The notes: a model not told the origin generated them from the sequence alone. Positions 23,797-33,197 are shown, counted from the first letter of the stretch. The stretch is 64,000 nt of DNA from Microbacterium sp. 11MF (GCF_000383475.1 NZ_KB911459.1:1-64000), one strand, 5' to 3'. Numbers and translations are program-made.

Positions 23797-23802
23797 AGCG
23801 TA
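23797..23802 (-). promoter_or_regulatory. -10 box of the DoxX-like gene (leaderless)
   Basis: On the minus strand TACGCT, 6 nt (CGATCC), then GTG at 23790. Confidence 0.6.
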
Positions 23803-23835
23803 GCGAGGTCGGGCCCTACGCGGCCTTTCTCGGAC

Positions 23836-23910
23836 TGGACGCGACGGCGGGAGTCGAACCCGCTGCACAACCGGTATGACCCGGTGCCCGGGACCACCCG
23901 GACCGTCGCG
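23836..23910 (-). tRNA. atypical tRNA-like gene, CAU anticodon region
   Basis: On the minus strand a 7-bp acceptor stem CGCGACG / CGTCGCG, a D-arm CCGG-GTGGTC-CCGG, a perfect T-arm GCGGG-TTCGACT-CCCGC and an encoded TCCA end give a clear cloverleaf of 75 nt. The anticodon arm is odd: ACCGG / CCGGT leaves only a 6-nt loop GTCATA, where CAT would be the anticodon. Position 8 is G rather than the usual T and the 10-25 pair is C-G. It could be an unusual tRNA-Met, a nonfunctional relic, or an RNA using a tRNA shape for another purpose. No other tRNA lies in the window. Confidence 0.6.
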
Positions 23911-23992
23911 ATGGTGTCACGCTAGCCCGGACGGCGGACATCACCATGGGGGATGACCGGAGATGACGCGACGTGTCGTCGCGTGACGGAGG

Positions 23993-25480
23993 TCAGTCCT
24001 TCTTGCCCTTGCCCTTGTCCTTCGCCTTCTCGCCGTGCACCGCGGAGTTCTCGTTCGCGTGCTCTTTGGCCTTCGGGTTCGCGTTCTCCTCAGCGGCCTG
24101 CCCGGGTGACTTCTTCGCCGAGCCGGAGTTGCCCTTCGCCGAGCCGGACGTCTCGGAGGTGGTCGTCGTCGTGTCTGTCGTCGTCTCGGTGGTCGCCGTG
24201 GCCGGATCGGTCGCCGCAGGCGTGGCCTGCGGGATCACCTCATCTGTCGCGTCGAGGGTGACGACCGCGGTCTCGCCCTCGTCCGAGACGAGTTCAGCGG
24301 GAGCGGGCGCAGTCGGCTCGCTGATCGTCTCCTCGGGGGCGGGGCGACCGCCCGGCGTGCCGTCCGCCCACCACGCCCCGAAGGCGATGAGGTGGATGAC
24401 GGCGATGGCGGCCGCTGCGCCGGCGAGGATCCAGACCCGCGCGCGGCGTGGACGCCGCGCGGCCTTGGCCGAACGACGCGCGGCGGAACGGGTGACGACA
24501 TCGGATGCCGCCGGTGCCGCGACCGTGACGGCAGAGGGCTCGAGGGGCCGAACCGCGCCGACGGCGGCGACCGGAGCGACGTCGAGGGCCTGCGTCTCCT
24601 GATCGATCGTGGGGAGGGCGGCCCGCGGCATCCGGACGATGTCGGTCGGCAGGGACCGGGCGCGATACGCCACCTGTCCCGCCGTCGGACGATCGGCGGG
24701 GTCCCGCGCGATCATGTCGCCCAGGAGGCCGGACCAGTCGGGACCGAGCCACGAGGGGATCTCGGGCGTCTGCACGAGGCGGGCCATGACCCGGCCGATC
24801 CCCGACGCCTCGGGGAACGCCCGTTCGCCCGTGATCGTCTCGAGGGTGAGCAGGCCCAGCGCGTACACGTCGGCCGGCGGGCCGGCCGGTTCACCGCGGA
24901 CCTGCTCGGGGGCGAGATAGGCGGCCGTCCCGATGACCGTGCCGGGGGTCGTGTGGCGCGTGCTGTCGGCGAGGTAGGCGACGCCGAAGTCGGCGAGCTT
25001 CGCCCAGTGCCTGCGGCCGGGCACGGGCGACGGTGCGAGGAGGACGTTCGACGGCTTCACGTCGCGATGGACGATGCCTGAGTGGTGCACGACGTCGAGC
25101 GCCGAGGCGAGCTCGCCGACGAGGCCGGCGGTCTCGGCGGCATCCAGCGGACCATCGTGCAGAGCAGCGGCGAGCGACTCGCCCTCGACAAACTCCATCA
25201 CGAGGTACTCCGGCTGGCCGGGCACGATCTTCGCGTCGTACAGGGTCACGAGCGAGGGGTGGTTCAACGAGGCGAGCAGAGACATCTCGGTGCGGGCTCG
25301 CGGCAGGATCGCCGGGTTCTCGGCTTCGGTGCGCATGATCTTGATCGCGACGGTGCGGCCGAGGATCACGTCCTCGGCTCGATACACACGGGCCATCCCG
25401 CCCTGACCGACGCACGGACCGAGGACGTACCGCCCATCCAGCATGCCCGTGGTCACAGGCTCGTCGGAGGGTTCGGTCAC
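23993..25480 (-). CDS. membrane serine/threonine protein kinase
   Basis: A 495-aa Hanks-type kinase. The kinase domain (about 18-275) has the glycine loop GQGGMARVY, ATP-binding K47 (VAIK), the catalytic loop HRDVKPSN with D140, DFG at 164-166 and the APE-type motif YLAPEQ. A juxtamembrane linker leads to one membrane helix (about 345-368, VWILAGAAAAIAVIHLIAFG). The outside part is Thr-rich and then Lys/Gly/Asn-rich, ending KAKDKGKGKKD. No PASTA domains are present, so it does not sense cell wall in the PknB manner. GTG 25480 has AGGAG 5 nt upstream; GTG 25522 is an alternative. Confidence 0.9.
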   Translation of the reverse strand: MTEPSDEPVTTGMLDGRYVLGPCVGQGGMARVYRAEDVILGRTVAIKIMRTEAENPAILPRARTEMSLLASLNHPSLVTLYDAKIVPGQPEYLVMEFVEGESLAAALHDGPLDAAETAGLVGELASALDVVHHSGIVHRDVKPSNVLLAPSPVPGRRHWAKLADFGVAYLADSTRHTTPGTVIGTAAYLAPEQVRGEPAGPPADVYALGLLTLETITGERAFPEASGIGRVMARLVQTPEIPSWLGPDWSGLLGDMIARDPADRPTAGQVAYRARSLPTDIVRMPRAALPTIDQETQALDVAPVAAVGAVRPLEPSAVTVAAPAASDVVTRSAARRSAKAARRPRRARVWILAGAAAAIAVIHLIAFGAWWADGTPGGRPAPEETISEPTAPAPAELVSDEGETAVVTLDATDEVIPQATPAATDPATATTETTTDTTTTTSETSGSAKGNSGSAKKSPGQAAEENANPKAKEHANENSAVHGEKAKDKGKGKKD

Positions 25481-25760
25481 GGCGACTCCTGCTGCTACTG
25501 CGGACGCTGCGCGTCCGTCCACACGTCGCCCGGGTACGACGACACCGTCGAACGTAGGGCTCCGAGAGTCTCAGGTCTGGCGGGTTGACTCCGGCGGGGT
25601 TTGGTGCTTCGTTTCTTGATACCTCTTTCGGATGATGCCGGCCGGATGTCCCCGATGATGGGATGTGGTCATGTATTTCCCCGTGCACGTCTCCGACCGG
25701 ATGCGACGGTTCGCGGAAACTCCTGGGGAAATCAATGCTTCGTATACATATACTCCGTAT
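25481..25760. other. intergenic region between divergent kinase and glycosyltransferase genes
   Basis: No convincing gene. The part 25600-25760 is clearly richer in A/T than its surroundings and ends in the TATACT box of the glycosyltransferase gene. A short in-frame extension of that gene (from GTG 25665 or ATG 25671) is possible but has no ribosome binding site and noncoding composition. Confidence 0.5.
25749..25754 (+). promoter_or_regulatory. -10 box of the glycosyltransferase gene (leaderless)
   Basis: TATACT, 6 nt (CCGTAT), then GTG at 25761. This is the closest to consensus of all -10 boxes in the window. Confidence 0.65.
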
Positions 25761-27320
25761 GTGATTTCTCGTCTCCGCAGTCGCGCATCGACAGCGCTGG
25801 TCGTGGCGGTGTGGATCGGGCTCGGCGTGCCGCTCTTCCTCTGGGCCGTCGGCCAGGGGACCCCCCTGTCGATCGCGTTCGCGGCCGCGAGCGCCCTCAC
25901 CTGGATCGCGGGCGGGCGAGCGGTCGCGCTGTGGCTGCGCTCATCGCCGCCCGCGCTGATCCCGCCGCCCGCGACCGGGCGGGGGGCGGAGCGCATCGCC
26001 CTGCTGGTCTGCATCTGCGACGACCTCGACGAGCGGGCGGTCGTCCGCAGCTCCCGCCAGGACGTCCCGGTCGACGTCGTCCTCCTCGACGACTCGAGGG
26101 ATGCCGCGACGGTGGCGCGCGTCGATGCGCTCGCCGCGACTCACGGCTGGCACGTGATCCGCCGCACCGAGCGCTCCGGCTTCAAGGCGGGCAACCTGAA
26201 CGCCGGGCTCGCGCGCCTGCGTGGCCGCTACGACGCGTACCTGATCTGCGACAGCGACGTCGTCCTCGACGCCGGGGTGGCGCGGGTCTGCGGAGCCGCG
26301 CTCGCCGACCCCACGGTGGCCGTCGCGCAGGCGTCACCGGCGGCATCCGTCGGTCGGACCCGGTTCGCCCGCTACTTCGGGCCGCTGCTGGCCACCCACC
26401 TCGGTGTCACCCGGCGCGGTCGAGGAGCGCACGGGGTGACCGCCTTCCTCGGGCGCGGTGCGCTCGTGCGTGCGGAGGCCGTCGAGGATGTCGGCGGGTT
26501 CCCCGAGGCCGTCGCGGAAGACCTCGCGATGACCGTGCGGCTCCGCCGCCGCGGGTGGCGGATCGTCGACGCCGATGTCGCGTTCACGGAGGACTACCCG
26601 ATCGACTACGCCGCGTTCCGTGTGCAGATGCGGAAGACCGCCGAGGGGGCGGTCGAGTTCCTGCGCCGCCCCGGCCGGATGCGGGGGCTCCGCATCCGGG
26701 AAGGCCTCGACCTCGCGCTCGAGACGGCCCTCGTCCCGGTGACCGCCCTGGCGGGAGCCGCGACCCTCGTCACCGGCGCCGCGCTCGCCGGCACCGGCAC
26801 GCCCCCGCCGCTCTGGGTGATGCTCGTGTCGGCGTTCGCCGCATCCGCGCCGCTCCTTCCCGAGGCGGTCCGCCGCGCCCGCGCGCAACGGGTCGCCGCC
26901 GGCGTCGCCTTCGCCCTGACCGCAGGTCTCCTCTACGCCTCGACCACGTTCGTCGTGCTGGGCGCCGTGATCCGCACCGCCCTCGGCCGGCGCGCGACCT
27001 TCTGGGTCACGCCGAAGACGACCTCGCAGCGGGGCGTCGGCGCGACGGCGGGCCTGCTGCGCGATGAGCTCGTCCTCGTCCCGCTCCTCGCGGTCAGCGC
27101 CGTCCTCGTCTCGGGATCGCTCGTCGCGGTCGCCGGTCCGATCGGTCCCGCCGCGCTCGCCGCGGTCTTCGCGGTGGGGATGCTGCGGCCCCGCTCCCGT
27201 GCGGACCGCACCCTCGCCCCGATCGTGTCGGCGCGTCACCTGGCGGCCGTGCCGCACCGTACGCTGTCGACCGCGCCGCGACCGGCGCTCCCGACCCGGT
27301 CGCGCACCCTCGCCAGCTGA
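25761..27320 (+). CDS. membrane glycosyltransferase, family 2
   Basis: A 519-aa protein with two N-terminal helices (VVAVWIGLGVPLFLWAVG and a second near 40-60), a cytoplasmic GT2 catalytic domain, and about four to five C-terminal helices. The GT-A core shows DVVLLDDSRD, FKAGNLNAGL, the metal-binding ICDSDVVLD (DxD), and the EDLAMTVRLRRRGW block equivalent to the ED and (Q/R)xxRW motifs. The layout resembles cellulose/hyaluronan-synthase-like processive enzymes, so it may make or export a polysaccharide; the product is unknown. GTG 25761 is chosen from the TATACT box. Confidence 0.85.
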   Translation: MISRLRSRASTALVVAVWIGLGVPLFLWAVGQGTPLSIAFAAASALTWIAGGRAVALWLRSSPPALIPPPATGRGAERIALLVCICDDLDERAVVRSSRQDVPVDVVLLDDSRDAATVARVDALAATHGWHVIRRTERSGFKAGNLNAGLARLRGRYDAYLICDSDVVLDAGVARVCGAALADPTVAVAQASPAASVGRTRFARYFGPLLATHLGVTRRGRGAHGVTAFLGRGALVRAEAVEDVGGFPEAVAEDLAMTVRLRRRGWRIVDADVAFTEDYPIDYAAFRVQMRKTAEGAVEFLRRPGRMRGLRIREGLDLALETALVPVTALAGAATLVTGAALAGTGTPPPLWVMLVSAFAASAPLLPEAVRRARAQRVAAGVAFALTAGLLYASTTFVVLGAVIRTALGRRATFWVTPKTTSQRGVGATAGLLRDELVLVPLLAVSAVLVSGSLVAVAGPIGPAALAAVFAVGMLRPRSRADRTLAPIVSARHLAAVPHRTLSTAPRPALPTRSRTLAS

Positions 27321-27383
27321 CCCGCGTCGTACGACCTCGCACGCGCGGATGCAAGGGGGCGGCGCGCACGACCTCGCCGCGGC

Positions 27384-27389
27384 TACCGT
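27384..27389 (+). promoter_or_regulatory. -10 box of the FUSC-like gene (leaderless)
   Basis: TACCGT, 6 nt (GCCGGG), then ATG at 27396. Confidence 0.6.
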
Positions 27390-27395
27390 GCCGGG

Positions 27396-28499
27396 ATGCC
27401 CCGCACCACCCCGCGCCTGACCGCCGCGCAGCTGGCACTGCGCCTCCGCAGGGCCGGCGGTGACGTCTTCACGTCACGACGGCTGATCCTCGCGCTGAAG
27501 ACGGCGGTCGCGGCGGCGATCGCCTGGTTCTTCGCGCCCATCGTGCCCTTCGCCGACGCCGACTACTCCTACTACGCGCCCCTCGGCGTCCTGGTCAGCA
27601 TGTACCCGACCGTCGCGGACTCGGCGCGCGCGGGCCTCCAGTCCCTCATCGGGCTCGCGTGCGGCATCGCGATCGGCTTCGGCGGCCTCGCCATCGTGGC
27701 GGCGGGAGCGCCCGGCATCGTCGCGCTCGGCCTCGTGGTCCTGGTCGGCGTGGCGCTCGGCGGCATCCGTGCCCTCGGCGTCGGCCGGGACTGGGTGGCC
27801 CTCGCCGGGCTGTTCGTGCTGCTGCTGAGCAAGAACGACCCGGACGGCTTCTCGACGTCCTACCTCGCGACGATGGCCTTCGGCGTCCTGATCGGCGTCG
27901 TGGCGAACTTCGTCCTCGTGCCGCCGCTGTACCTGCAGTCGGCGCGCGACCGGCTGTCCGAGCTGCGCGCCGCCGTCACCGCCGCACTCGACCGCGCGGC
28001 GGACTCCGCGGCGAAAGGGGCGCCGGACGCGGCGAGTCTGAAGGAGGATGGCGAGGCGCTGGCCGAGATGGCCATCGCCGTCGCGGCGGATGTGGACGAG
28101 GCATCCCGCTCCGAGCGGGCGAACCTCCGCGCCCGCGGCGTGGGCGGTGTGCACGACGAGAACGCGCAGCGGTGGTGGGGGCTCGAACGGGCGACGTACC
28201 TGACCCGCGACCTGCTCGACGTGCTCGCCCAGCACGAGCGGCTCGACGCGCGCCACGGCGACCCCGCTCGGCTCGAGGACGCGCTCCGCCGGGTCGCGGA
28301 GCTGATGGCGACCCCACCCGCCGACGAGGAGATGACCGCGAGAACGGATGCCGCGTGGCGCGCCGTCGACGCATATGCGGCATCCCTACCCGCCCCCGAT
28401 GCCGCCGAGGACCCGCACGATCAGCCCGGTCTGTGGGTCGCCGCCACGCTCGGGCGCATCACCGACATCTCGCGACGGGTGTCCGACGCGCTCGCCTGA
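27396..28499 (+). CDS. FUSC/aromatic acid exporter-like membrane protein
   Basis: A 367-aa protein with about six hydrophobic segments in residues 25-180 and a helical, charged cytoplasmic C-terminal half. The opening LILALKTAVAAAIAWFFAP and YYAPLGVLVSMYPTVADSAR resemble the FUSC / aromatic-acid-exporter (ArAE) family, half-size form, which would dimerise. Substrate unknown. The ATG is supported by the leaderless -10 box. Confidence 0.8.
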   Translation: MPRTTPRLTAAQLALRLRRAGGDVFTSRRLILALKTAVAAAIAWFFAPIVPFADADYSYYAPLGVLVSMYPTVADSARAGLQSLIGLACGIAIGFGGLAIVAAGAPGIVALGLVVLVGVALGGIRALGVGRDWVALAGLFVLLLSKNDPDGFSTSYLATMAFGVLIGVVANFVLVPPLYLQSARDRLSELRAAVTAALDRAADSAAKGAPDAASLKEDGEALAEMAIAVAADVDEASRSERANLRARGVGGVHDENAQRWWGLERATYLTRDLLDVLAQHERLDARHGDPARLEDALRRVAELMATPPADEEMTARTDAAWRAVDAYAASLPAPDAAEDPHDQPGLWVAATLGRITDISRRVSDALA

Positions 28500-28544
28500 T
28501 CGCGCTGCGGACGGATGCCGGGAGTCGATGTCGGCAGTCGAACG

Positions 28545-28550
28545 TAGACT
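28545..28550 (+). promoter_or_regulatory. -10 box of pcrA
   Basis: TAGACT lies 9 nt before ATG 28560. Transcription probably starts at or 1-3 nt before the start codon. Confidence 0.5.
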
Positions 28551-28559
28551 CGTGGGGAC

Positions 28560-31016
28560 ATGAGCGACTCCATCAAGCCCGTCATCGTTGGCGCCGGAGC
28601 GCCCCGTCCTGCGGGCGATTCCCGCCCCGACGAGGACCTCCTCGCCGGCCTCAACCCGCCGCAGCGCGAAGCGGTCACGCATCGGGGGCCCGCCCTGCTG
28701 ATCGTCGCGGGTGCGGGGTCGGGCAAGACAAGCGTGCTGACCCGGCGCATCGCGTCACTGATGCGCACGCGCGAGGCCTACCCGAGCCAGATCCTCGCGA
28801 TCACCTTCACCAACAAGGCCGCGGGCGAGATGCGCGAACGCGTGCGTCAGCTCGTCGGCGACAACGCCCAGGGCATGTGGATCTCGACGTTCCACTCCGC
28901 GTGCGTGCGCATCCTTCGCCGCGAGGCCGACCAGTTCGGGTTCACGAAGAGCTTCACGATCTACGACTCCGGCGACTCGCGCGCGCTCATCAAGCGTCTC
29001 GTCAAGGAGCATGAGGGCGACTCGTTCGGGTTCACCCCCGCGGCCGTGCAGGGGCGTATCTCCAAACTCAAGAACGAGCTGGCGGATGCCGAGTCCTACG
29101 CCCGGCAGGCGAACATGAGCGATCCCGCCGAGCGGGTCTTCGTCGACATCTTCGCGGACTACCAGCGCTCGCTCCAGAAGGCGAACGCCTTCGACTTCGA
29201 CGACCTCATCGCGCAGACCGTCTACCTCTTCCGCGCCTTCCCGCACGTCGCCGACGTGTACCGCAAGCGGTTCCGGCACGTCCTCGTCGACGAGTACCAG
29301 GACACGAACCACGCCCAGTACGCGCTCATCCACGAGCTGACGCGACCCGTCGTCGGCAAGGCGGGCGACGCGTTCTCCAGCGGCGGGATGATGATCTTCG
29401 AGCCCGACGAGGCCCCCGAGATCGAGGGCGCGTCGCTCACCGTGGTCGGCGACTCCGACCAGTCGATCTACGCGTTCCGCGGCGCCGACATCCGCAACAT
29501 CAGCGAGTTCGAGCGGGACTTCCCGGGCGCGAAGGTCGTGCTCCTCGAGCAGAACTACCGCTCGACCCAGAACATCCTGTCGGCGGCCAACGCCGTCATC
29601 GGCCACAACTTCGACCGCAAGGACAAGAAGCTTTGGACCGACGTCGGCGACGGCGACCCGATCATCGGGTTCACCGGGTACTCGCAGCACGACGAGGCGC
29701 AGTTCGTGGCCGACGAGATCGAGGCTCTGCACCGCAAGGGCGTCGACTACTCGCAGGTGGCGGTGTTCTATCGGACGAACTCGCAGTCCCGCGCGCTGGA
29801 GGAGATCTTCATCCGCTCGGCCGTGCCCTACAAGATCATGGGCGGCACGAAGTTCTACGACCGTGCCGAGATCAAGGACGCCATGGCGTACCTCATCGCG
29901 GTGGCGAACCCCGCCGACGAGATGGCGGTGCGCCGCATCCTGAACCGGCCCCGTCGCGGCATCGGCGACGTCACCGAGACCGCGATCGCCCGGTACGCGG
30001 CATCCGAGGGCATCACCTTCCGCGACGCCCTCGCGAACGCATCGGCGCTCGGTGTCGGAGCGAAGGTGCAGAAGGCCATCGCCGAACTGGACGCCGTCCT
30101 CGTCGAGGCATCCGAGATCATGCTGCCCAGCTCGGGTGAGATCGCGCCGTCGACGTCGGTGACCGAAGGGCTCCGCGTCCTGCTCAACAAGTCCGGCTAC
30201 TACGACGCCCTCCGGATCTCGAAGGACCCGCAGGACGAAGCGCGCGTCGAGAACCTCGACGAGCTCGTCGCCGTGACGCGCGAATTCGCCCGCAACAACC
30301 CCGACGGCACGCTGCTGGACTTCCTCACCGAGGTGACGCTGGTGTCGGATGCCGATGACCTCGACGACGCCAGCGGTTCGGTCTCGCTCATGACGATGCA
30401 CACGGCCAAGGGCCTCGAGTTCGACGCCGTCTTCGTGACCGGCGTCGAAGAAGACCTCATCCCGCACCGCATCTCGGCGGGGGAGCCGGGCGGACCACAA
30501 GAGGAGCGGCGTCTGTTCTACGTGGCGCTCACCCGGGCGCGCAAGCGTCTGCACCTCTCGCTCGCGATGACCCGTGCGCAGTTCGGCGAGGTCTCGGCCG
30601 CGATGCCGAGCCGCTTCCTGCAGGAGATCCCGCACGAGCTGATCGACTGGCGCCAGTCGCCCGGCGATGTGAACTCGCGCGGCGGGATGCCGTCGCGCGC
30701 GCTGAACGGCCGGCCCGGAGGCGGCTCCCGGTTCGGCGGATCCGGATCGAATCGGTACGGCGACGACCTCGTCCCGCTGCCGAAGCGCGAGAAGTCCGAT
30801 GCCCTCGCGAAGTTCGCCAACCGCATCCCGGCGAAGATCCGCGACAACGGTGACATGGAGCTCGCGGCGGGCGACCGCATCCGTCACGACGACTTCGGCG
30901 AGGGCAAGGTCGACATGGTGACCGGTGAGGGCGCGAAGCGCGTCGCCCACGTCCGCTTCGACACCGCAGGCCCGAAGAAGCTGCTCATCAAGGTCGCCCC
31001 GATCACGAAGCTCTGA
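28560..31016 (+). CDS. pcrA: ATP-dependent DNA helicase PcrA/UvrD
   Basis: An 818-aa superfamily 1A helicase. Motifs in order are Q-motif LNPPQREAV, Walker A AGAGSGKT, TFTNKAAGEM (Ia), VDEYQDTNHAQ (II), GDSDQSIYAFRGAD (III), LEQNYRSTQNIL (IV), TMHTAKGLEFDAVFVTG (V) and YVALTRARKRL (VI). The C-terminal Tudor-like domain (DRIRHDDFGEGKV, about 765-815) is the region that binds RNA polymerase in PcrA. It acts in nucleotide excision repair and in removal of obstacles on DNA. The length fits the actinobacterial UvrD1/PcrA family. Confidence 0.96.
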   Translation: MSDSIKPVIVGAGAPRPAGDSRPDEDLLAGLNPPQREAVTHRGPALLIVAGAGSGKTSVLTRRIASLMRTREAYPSQILAITFTNKAAGEMRERVRQLVGDNAQGMWISTFHSACVRILRREADQFGFTKSFTIYDSGDSRALIKRLVKEHEGDSFGFTPAAVQGRISKLKNELADAESYARQANMSDPAERVFVDIFADYQRSLQKANAFDFDDLIAQTVYLFRAFPHVADVYRKRFRHVLVDEYQDTNHAQYALIHELTRPVVGKAGDAFSSGGMMIFEPDEAPEIEGASLTVVGDSDQSIYAFRGADIRNISEFERDFPGAKVVLLEQNYRSTQNILSAANAVIGHNFDRKDKKLWTDVGDGDPIIGFTGYSQHDEAQFVADEIEALHRKGVDYSQVAVFYRTNSQSRALEEIFIRSAVPYKIMGGTKFYDRAEIKDAMAYLIAVANPADEMAVRRILNRPRRGIGDVTETAIARYAASEGITFRDALANASALGVGAKVQKAIAELDAVLVEASEIMLPSSGEIAPSTSVTEGLRVLLNKSGYYDALRISKDPQDEARVENLDELVAVTREFARNNPDGTLLDFLTEVTLVSDADDLDDASGSVSLMTMHTAKGLEFDAVFVTGVEEDLIPHRISAGEPGGPQEERRLFYVALTRARKRLHLSLAMTRAQFGEVSAAMPSRFLQEIPHELIDWRQSPGDVNSRGGMPSRALNGRPGGGSRFGGSGSNRYGDDLVPLPKREKSDALAKFANRIPAKIRDNGDMELAAGDRIRHDDFGEGKVDMVTGEGAKRVAHVRFDTAGPKKLLIKVAPITKL

Positions 31017-31045
31017 GCGTCGCGCGACGCGCGCCGTATCGCGCG

Positions 31046-31051
31046 TACGCT
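31046..31051 (+). promoter_or_regulatory. -10 box of the SseB-like gene (leaderless)
   Basis: TACGCT, 6 nt (GAGGGC), then ATG at 31058. Confidence 0.6.
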
Positions 31052-31057
31052 GAGGGC

Positions 31058-32122
31058 ATGGCTCTGTTCTCCCGCCGTCCGAAGAAGAACTCCGACGGGT
31101 CCGATGAGGTTCCCGTCGACGCGCAGGCGGATCTCGCCGACGTCCAGCAGGACGTGAGCGCGGCGGTCGCCGCCGAGCAGGCGGATGCCGAGGACGTGCC
31201 GTTCGTGCCGATCTCGATGTCGACCTACGGGCAGCCCGCCCCGCGGCCCGAGCAGCCCCGCCTGCCGCAGGTCGAGGAGACCGCCCCCGAGCGGACCGAG
31301 GGTCGACCCGGGATGCCGGACAACACGCTTCTGCTCGCGGCGCTGGTTGAGGCGCCCGAGGAGCCCGACAACGCGGCGATCCTGGGCGTGACGCGCCAGG
31401 CGCTGCAGGGCACGCTGTACCTGCGCATCATGGGCGACGCGCAGGCGCAGGTCGCTGCGGGCGAGCCGCTGCGCCTGGCGATCTCGATCATGAACGACAA
31501 GAAGTTCCTGCTCGCGTACACGGGTGCTGCGGCGATCCAAGCGGGTCTCAGCGATGACCCCGAGGCGGCGAACACGTCGGTCCTCGGCCAGCCCGCTCAG
31601 AACGTGCTCCGCAACGTCGTCGACGCGGGCTACGACGGCATCGTCTTCGACCACGCAGGCCCCGGCCGGCGCATCGTCCTGCCGACGGGTCTCATCTCGC
31701 GCGCGATGGATCAGGCCGACCCCGAGTTCACCATCAAGAACCTCCTCGCCGGCCCGCGGACCGATGAGACCGCTCGCGCCGTCGTCGATGCGCTCGTCAC
31801 CCGCGGCGCGTGGATCGCAGCCGGCACCCGACCGGACGGCAGCATGGGCGTCGCCGAGGCACGGTCCGCCGAGGGGACCCGCTACCTCCAGGTCTTCTCG
31901 CACCCGCTCGAGATCCTCACGCTCCGCCGAGAGGATCAGCCGATGCCGCTGACGGCGGCGCAGCTGGGGGAGGCGCTCAGGAGCGAGCCCGAGCTCAGCG
32001 GCTTCCTCGTCGACGCCGCAGGCCCATGGATCCGGCTCGAACGCGAGCAGCTCGAGCCGCTCGTCACGATCGCCGATGCCGCGGAGACCGTCGACGCCGC
32101 GGCGGCCGCCGACGAGGACTGA
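31058..32122 (+). CDS. SseB-like protein
   Basis: A 354-aa soluble protein with an Ala/Glu/Pro-rich disordered N-terminus (about 1-90), then a repeated fold. Features such as LLAALVEAPEEPDNAAI, PLRLAISIMNDKKFLLAYTGAAA and GYDGIVFDHAGPGRRIVLP resemble the SseB N-terminal domain family that is common as stand-alone proteins in actinobacteria. Its function there is not known. The second half (about 240-340) may be a second, diverged copy of the domain. It has its own leaderless promoter and is not clearly linked to its neighbours. Confidence 0.7.
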   Translation: MALFSRRPKKNSDGSDEVPVDAQADLADVQQDVSAAVAAEQADAEDVPFVPISMSTYGQPAPRPEQPRLPQVEETAPERTEGRPGMPDNTLLLAALVEAPEEPDNAAILGVTRQALQGTLYLRIMGDAQAQVAAGEPLRLAISIMNDKKFLLAYTGAAAIQAGLSDDPEAANTSVLGQPAQNVLRNVVDAGYDGIVFDHAGPGRRIVLPTGLISRAMDQADPEFTIKNLLAGPRTDETARAVVDALVTRGAWIAAGTRPDGSMGVAEARSAEGTRYLQVFSHPLEILTLRREDQPMPLTAAQLGEALRSEPELSGFLVDAAGPWIRLEREQLEPLVTIADAAETVDAAAAADED

Positions 32123-32165
32123 GCCCGCGCGGGGCAAGCCCCTGGTCGTGCCGGTGGCCCGCCCC

Positions 32166-32171
32166 TAGGGT
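32166..32171 (+). promoter_or_regulatory. -10 box of the LigD-type polymerase gene (leaderless)
   Basis: TAGGGT, 6 nt (GGGCGC), then ATG at 32178. Confidence 0.62.
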
Positions 32172-32177
32172 GGGCGC

Positions 32178-33191
32178 ATGGCGTCGGAGCGGATCACCCT
32201 GCAATTGCCGGGAGGCAGAGAGCTCTCGCTCTCGAGCCCCAACCGCGTCGTGTTCCCCGAGCCCGGGATCACCAAGCGCGAGCTCGCCGAGTACGTCCTC
32301 GCCGTCGCCGACCCGTTCCTGCGCGCCAACGGTCACCGGCCCGTCTCGCTCGAGCGGTTCCCCGCGACAGTCGACGGCGAAAGCTTCTTCTCGAAGAACC
32401 CGCCCAAGGGCACGCCCGACTACGTCGACGAGGTCGTCTGCACGTACAACAGCGGCCGGCGGCATCCCCAGGTCGTCCTGAACGAGGCCGCCGCGATCGT
32501 GTGGGCAGTGCAGATGAACACGGTCGTCTTCCATCCGTGGGCGTCTCTCGCCGCCGACACCGACAACCCCGTCGAGCTGCGCATCGACCTCGACCCTCAG
32601 CCCGGCACGGACTTCACGGATGCCGCTGCGGTCGCGCCCGCGCTGCGAGAGGTCCTCCGCGAGGCGGGGCTGGAGTCGTGGCTCAAAACGAGCGGCAATC
32701 GCGGCATCCATGTCTTCTGCCCGATCGAGCCGTCGCACGAGTTCCTCGACGTGCGGCACGCGGTGATCGCCGCGGGACGCGAGCTCGAGCGACGGATGCC
32801 GGACAAGGTCACCATGAACTGGTGGAAGGAAGAGCGCGGTGAGCGCATCTTCATCGATTTCAACCAGGCGAACCGGGACCGCACGATGGCCGGCGCCTAC
32901 AGTCCGCGGGCGCTTCCGGGCGCGACGGTCGCCACCCCGATCACGTGGGACGAACTCGCCGACGGCGTCGACCCCGCCGCGTTCACGGTGCGGACGGTGC
33001 CGGATCGACTCGCGACGATCGGCGACCCCTGGGAGCAGCTGCAAGCCGTCCCGGGACGCATCGACACCCTGCTGGAGTGGTGGCAGCGCGACCTCGACGC
33101 AGGCCTCGGCGAACTGCCGTTCCCGCCGGAGTTCCCCAAGATGCCGGGGGAGCCGCCGCGTGTACAGCCGTCGAGGGCGAAGAAGGACTGA
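32178..33191 (+). CDS. LigD-type polymerase domain protein (stand-alone PolDom)
   Basis: A 337-aa archaeo-eukaryotic primase-like polymerase as found in the LigD polymerase domain. Signs include the opening LSSPNRVVFPEPGITKRELA, YNSGRRHPQVVLNEAAAIVW, the catalytic metal-binding RIDLDPQPG (two Asp), LKTSGNRGIHVF and IFIDFNQANRDRTMAGAYS. LigD polymerases add nucleotides at double-strand breaks during end joining. No ligase or nuclease domain is attached. The ligase lies 1.2 kb downstream on the other strand. Confidence 0.92.
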   Translation: MASERITLQLPGGRELSLSSPNRVVFPEPGITKRELAEYVLAVADPFLRANGHRPVSLERFPATVDGESFFSKNPPKGTPDYVDEVVCTYNSGRRHPQVVLNEAAAIVWAVQMNTVVFHPWASLAADTDNPVELRIDLDPQPGTDFTDAAAVAPALREVLREAGLESWLKTSGNRGIHVFCPIEPSHEFLDVRHAVIAAGRELERRMPDKVTMNWWKEERGERIFIDFNQANRDRTMAGAYSPRALPGATVATPITWDELADGVDPAAFTVRTVPDRLATIGDPWEQLQAVPGRIDTLLEWWQRDLDAGLGELPFPPEFPKMPGEPPRVQPSRAKKD

Positions 33192-33197
33192 GCGCCG

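Noticed and set aside
25665..25760. 32-residue N-terminal extension of the glycosyltransferase
   Set aside because: No ribosome binding site, AT-rich noncoding composition, and a near-perfect TATACT box 6 nt before GTG 25761.
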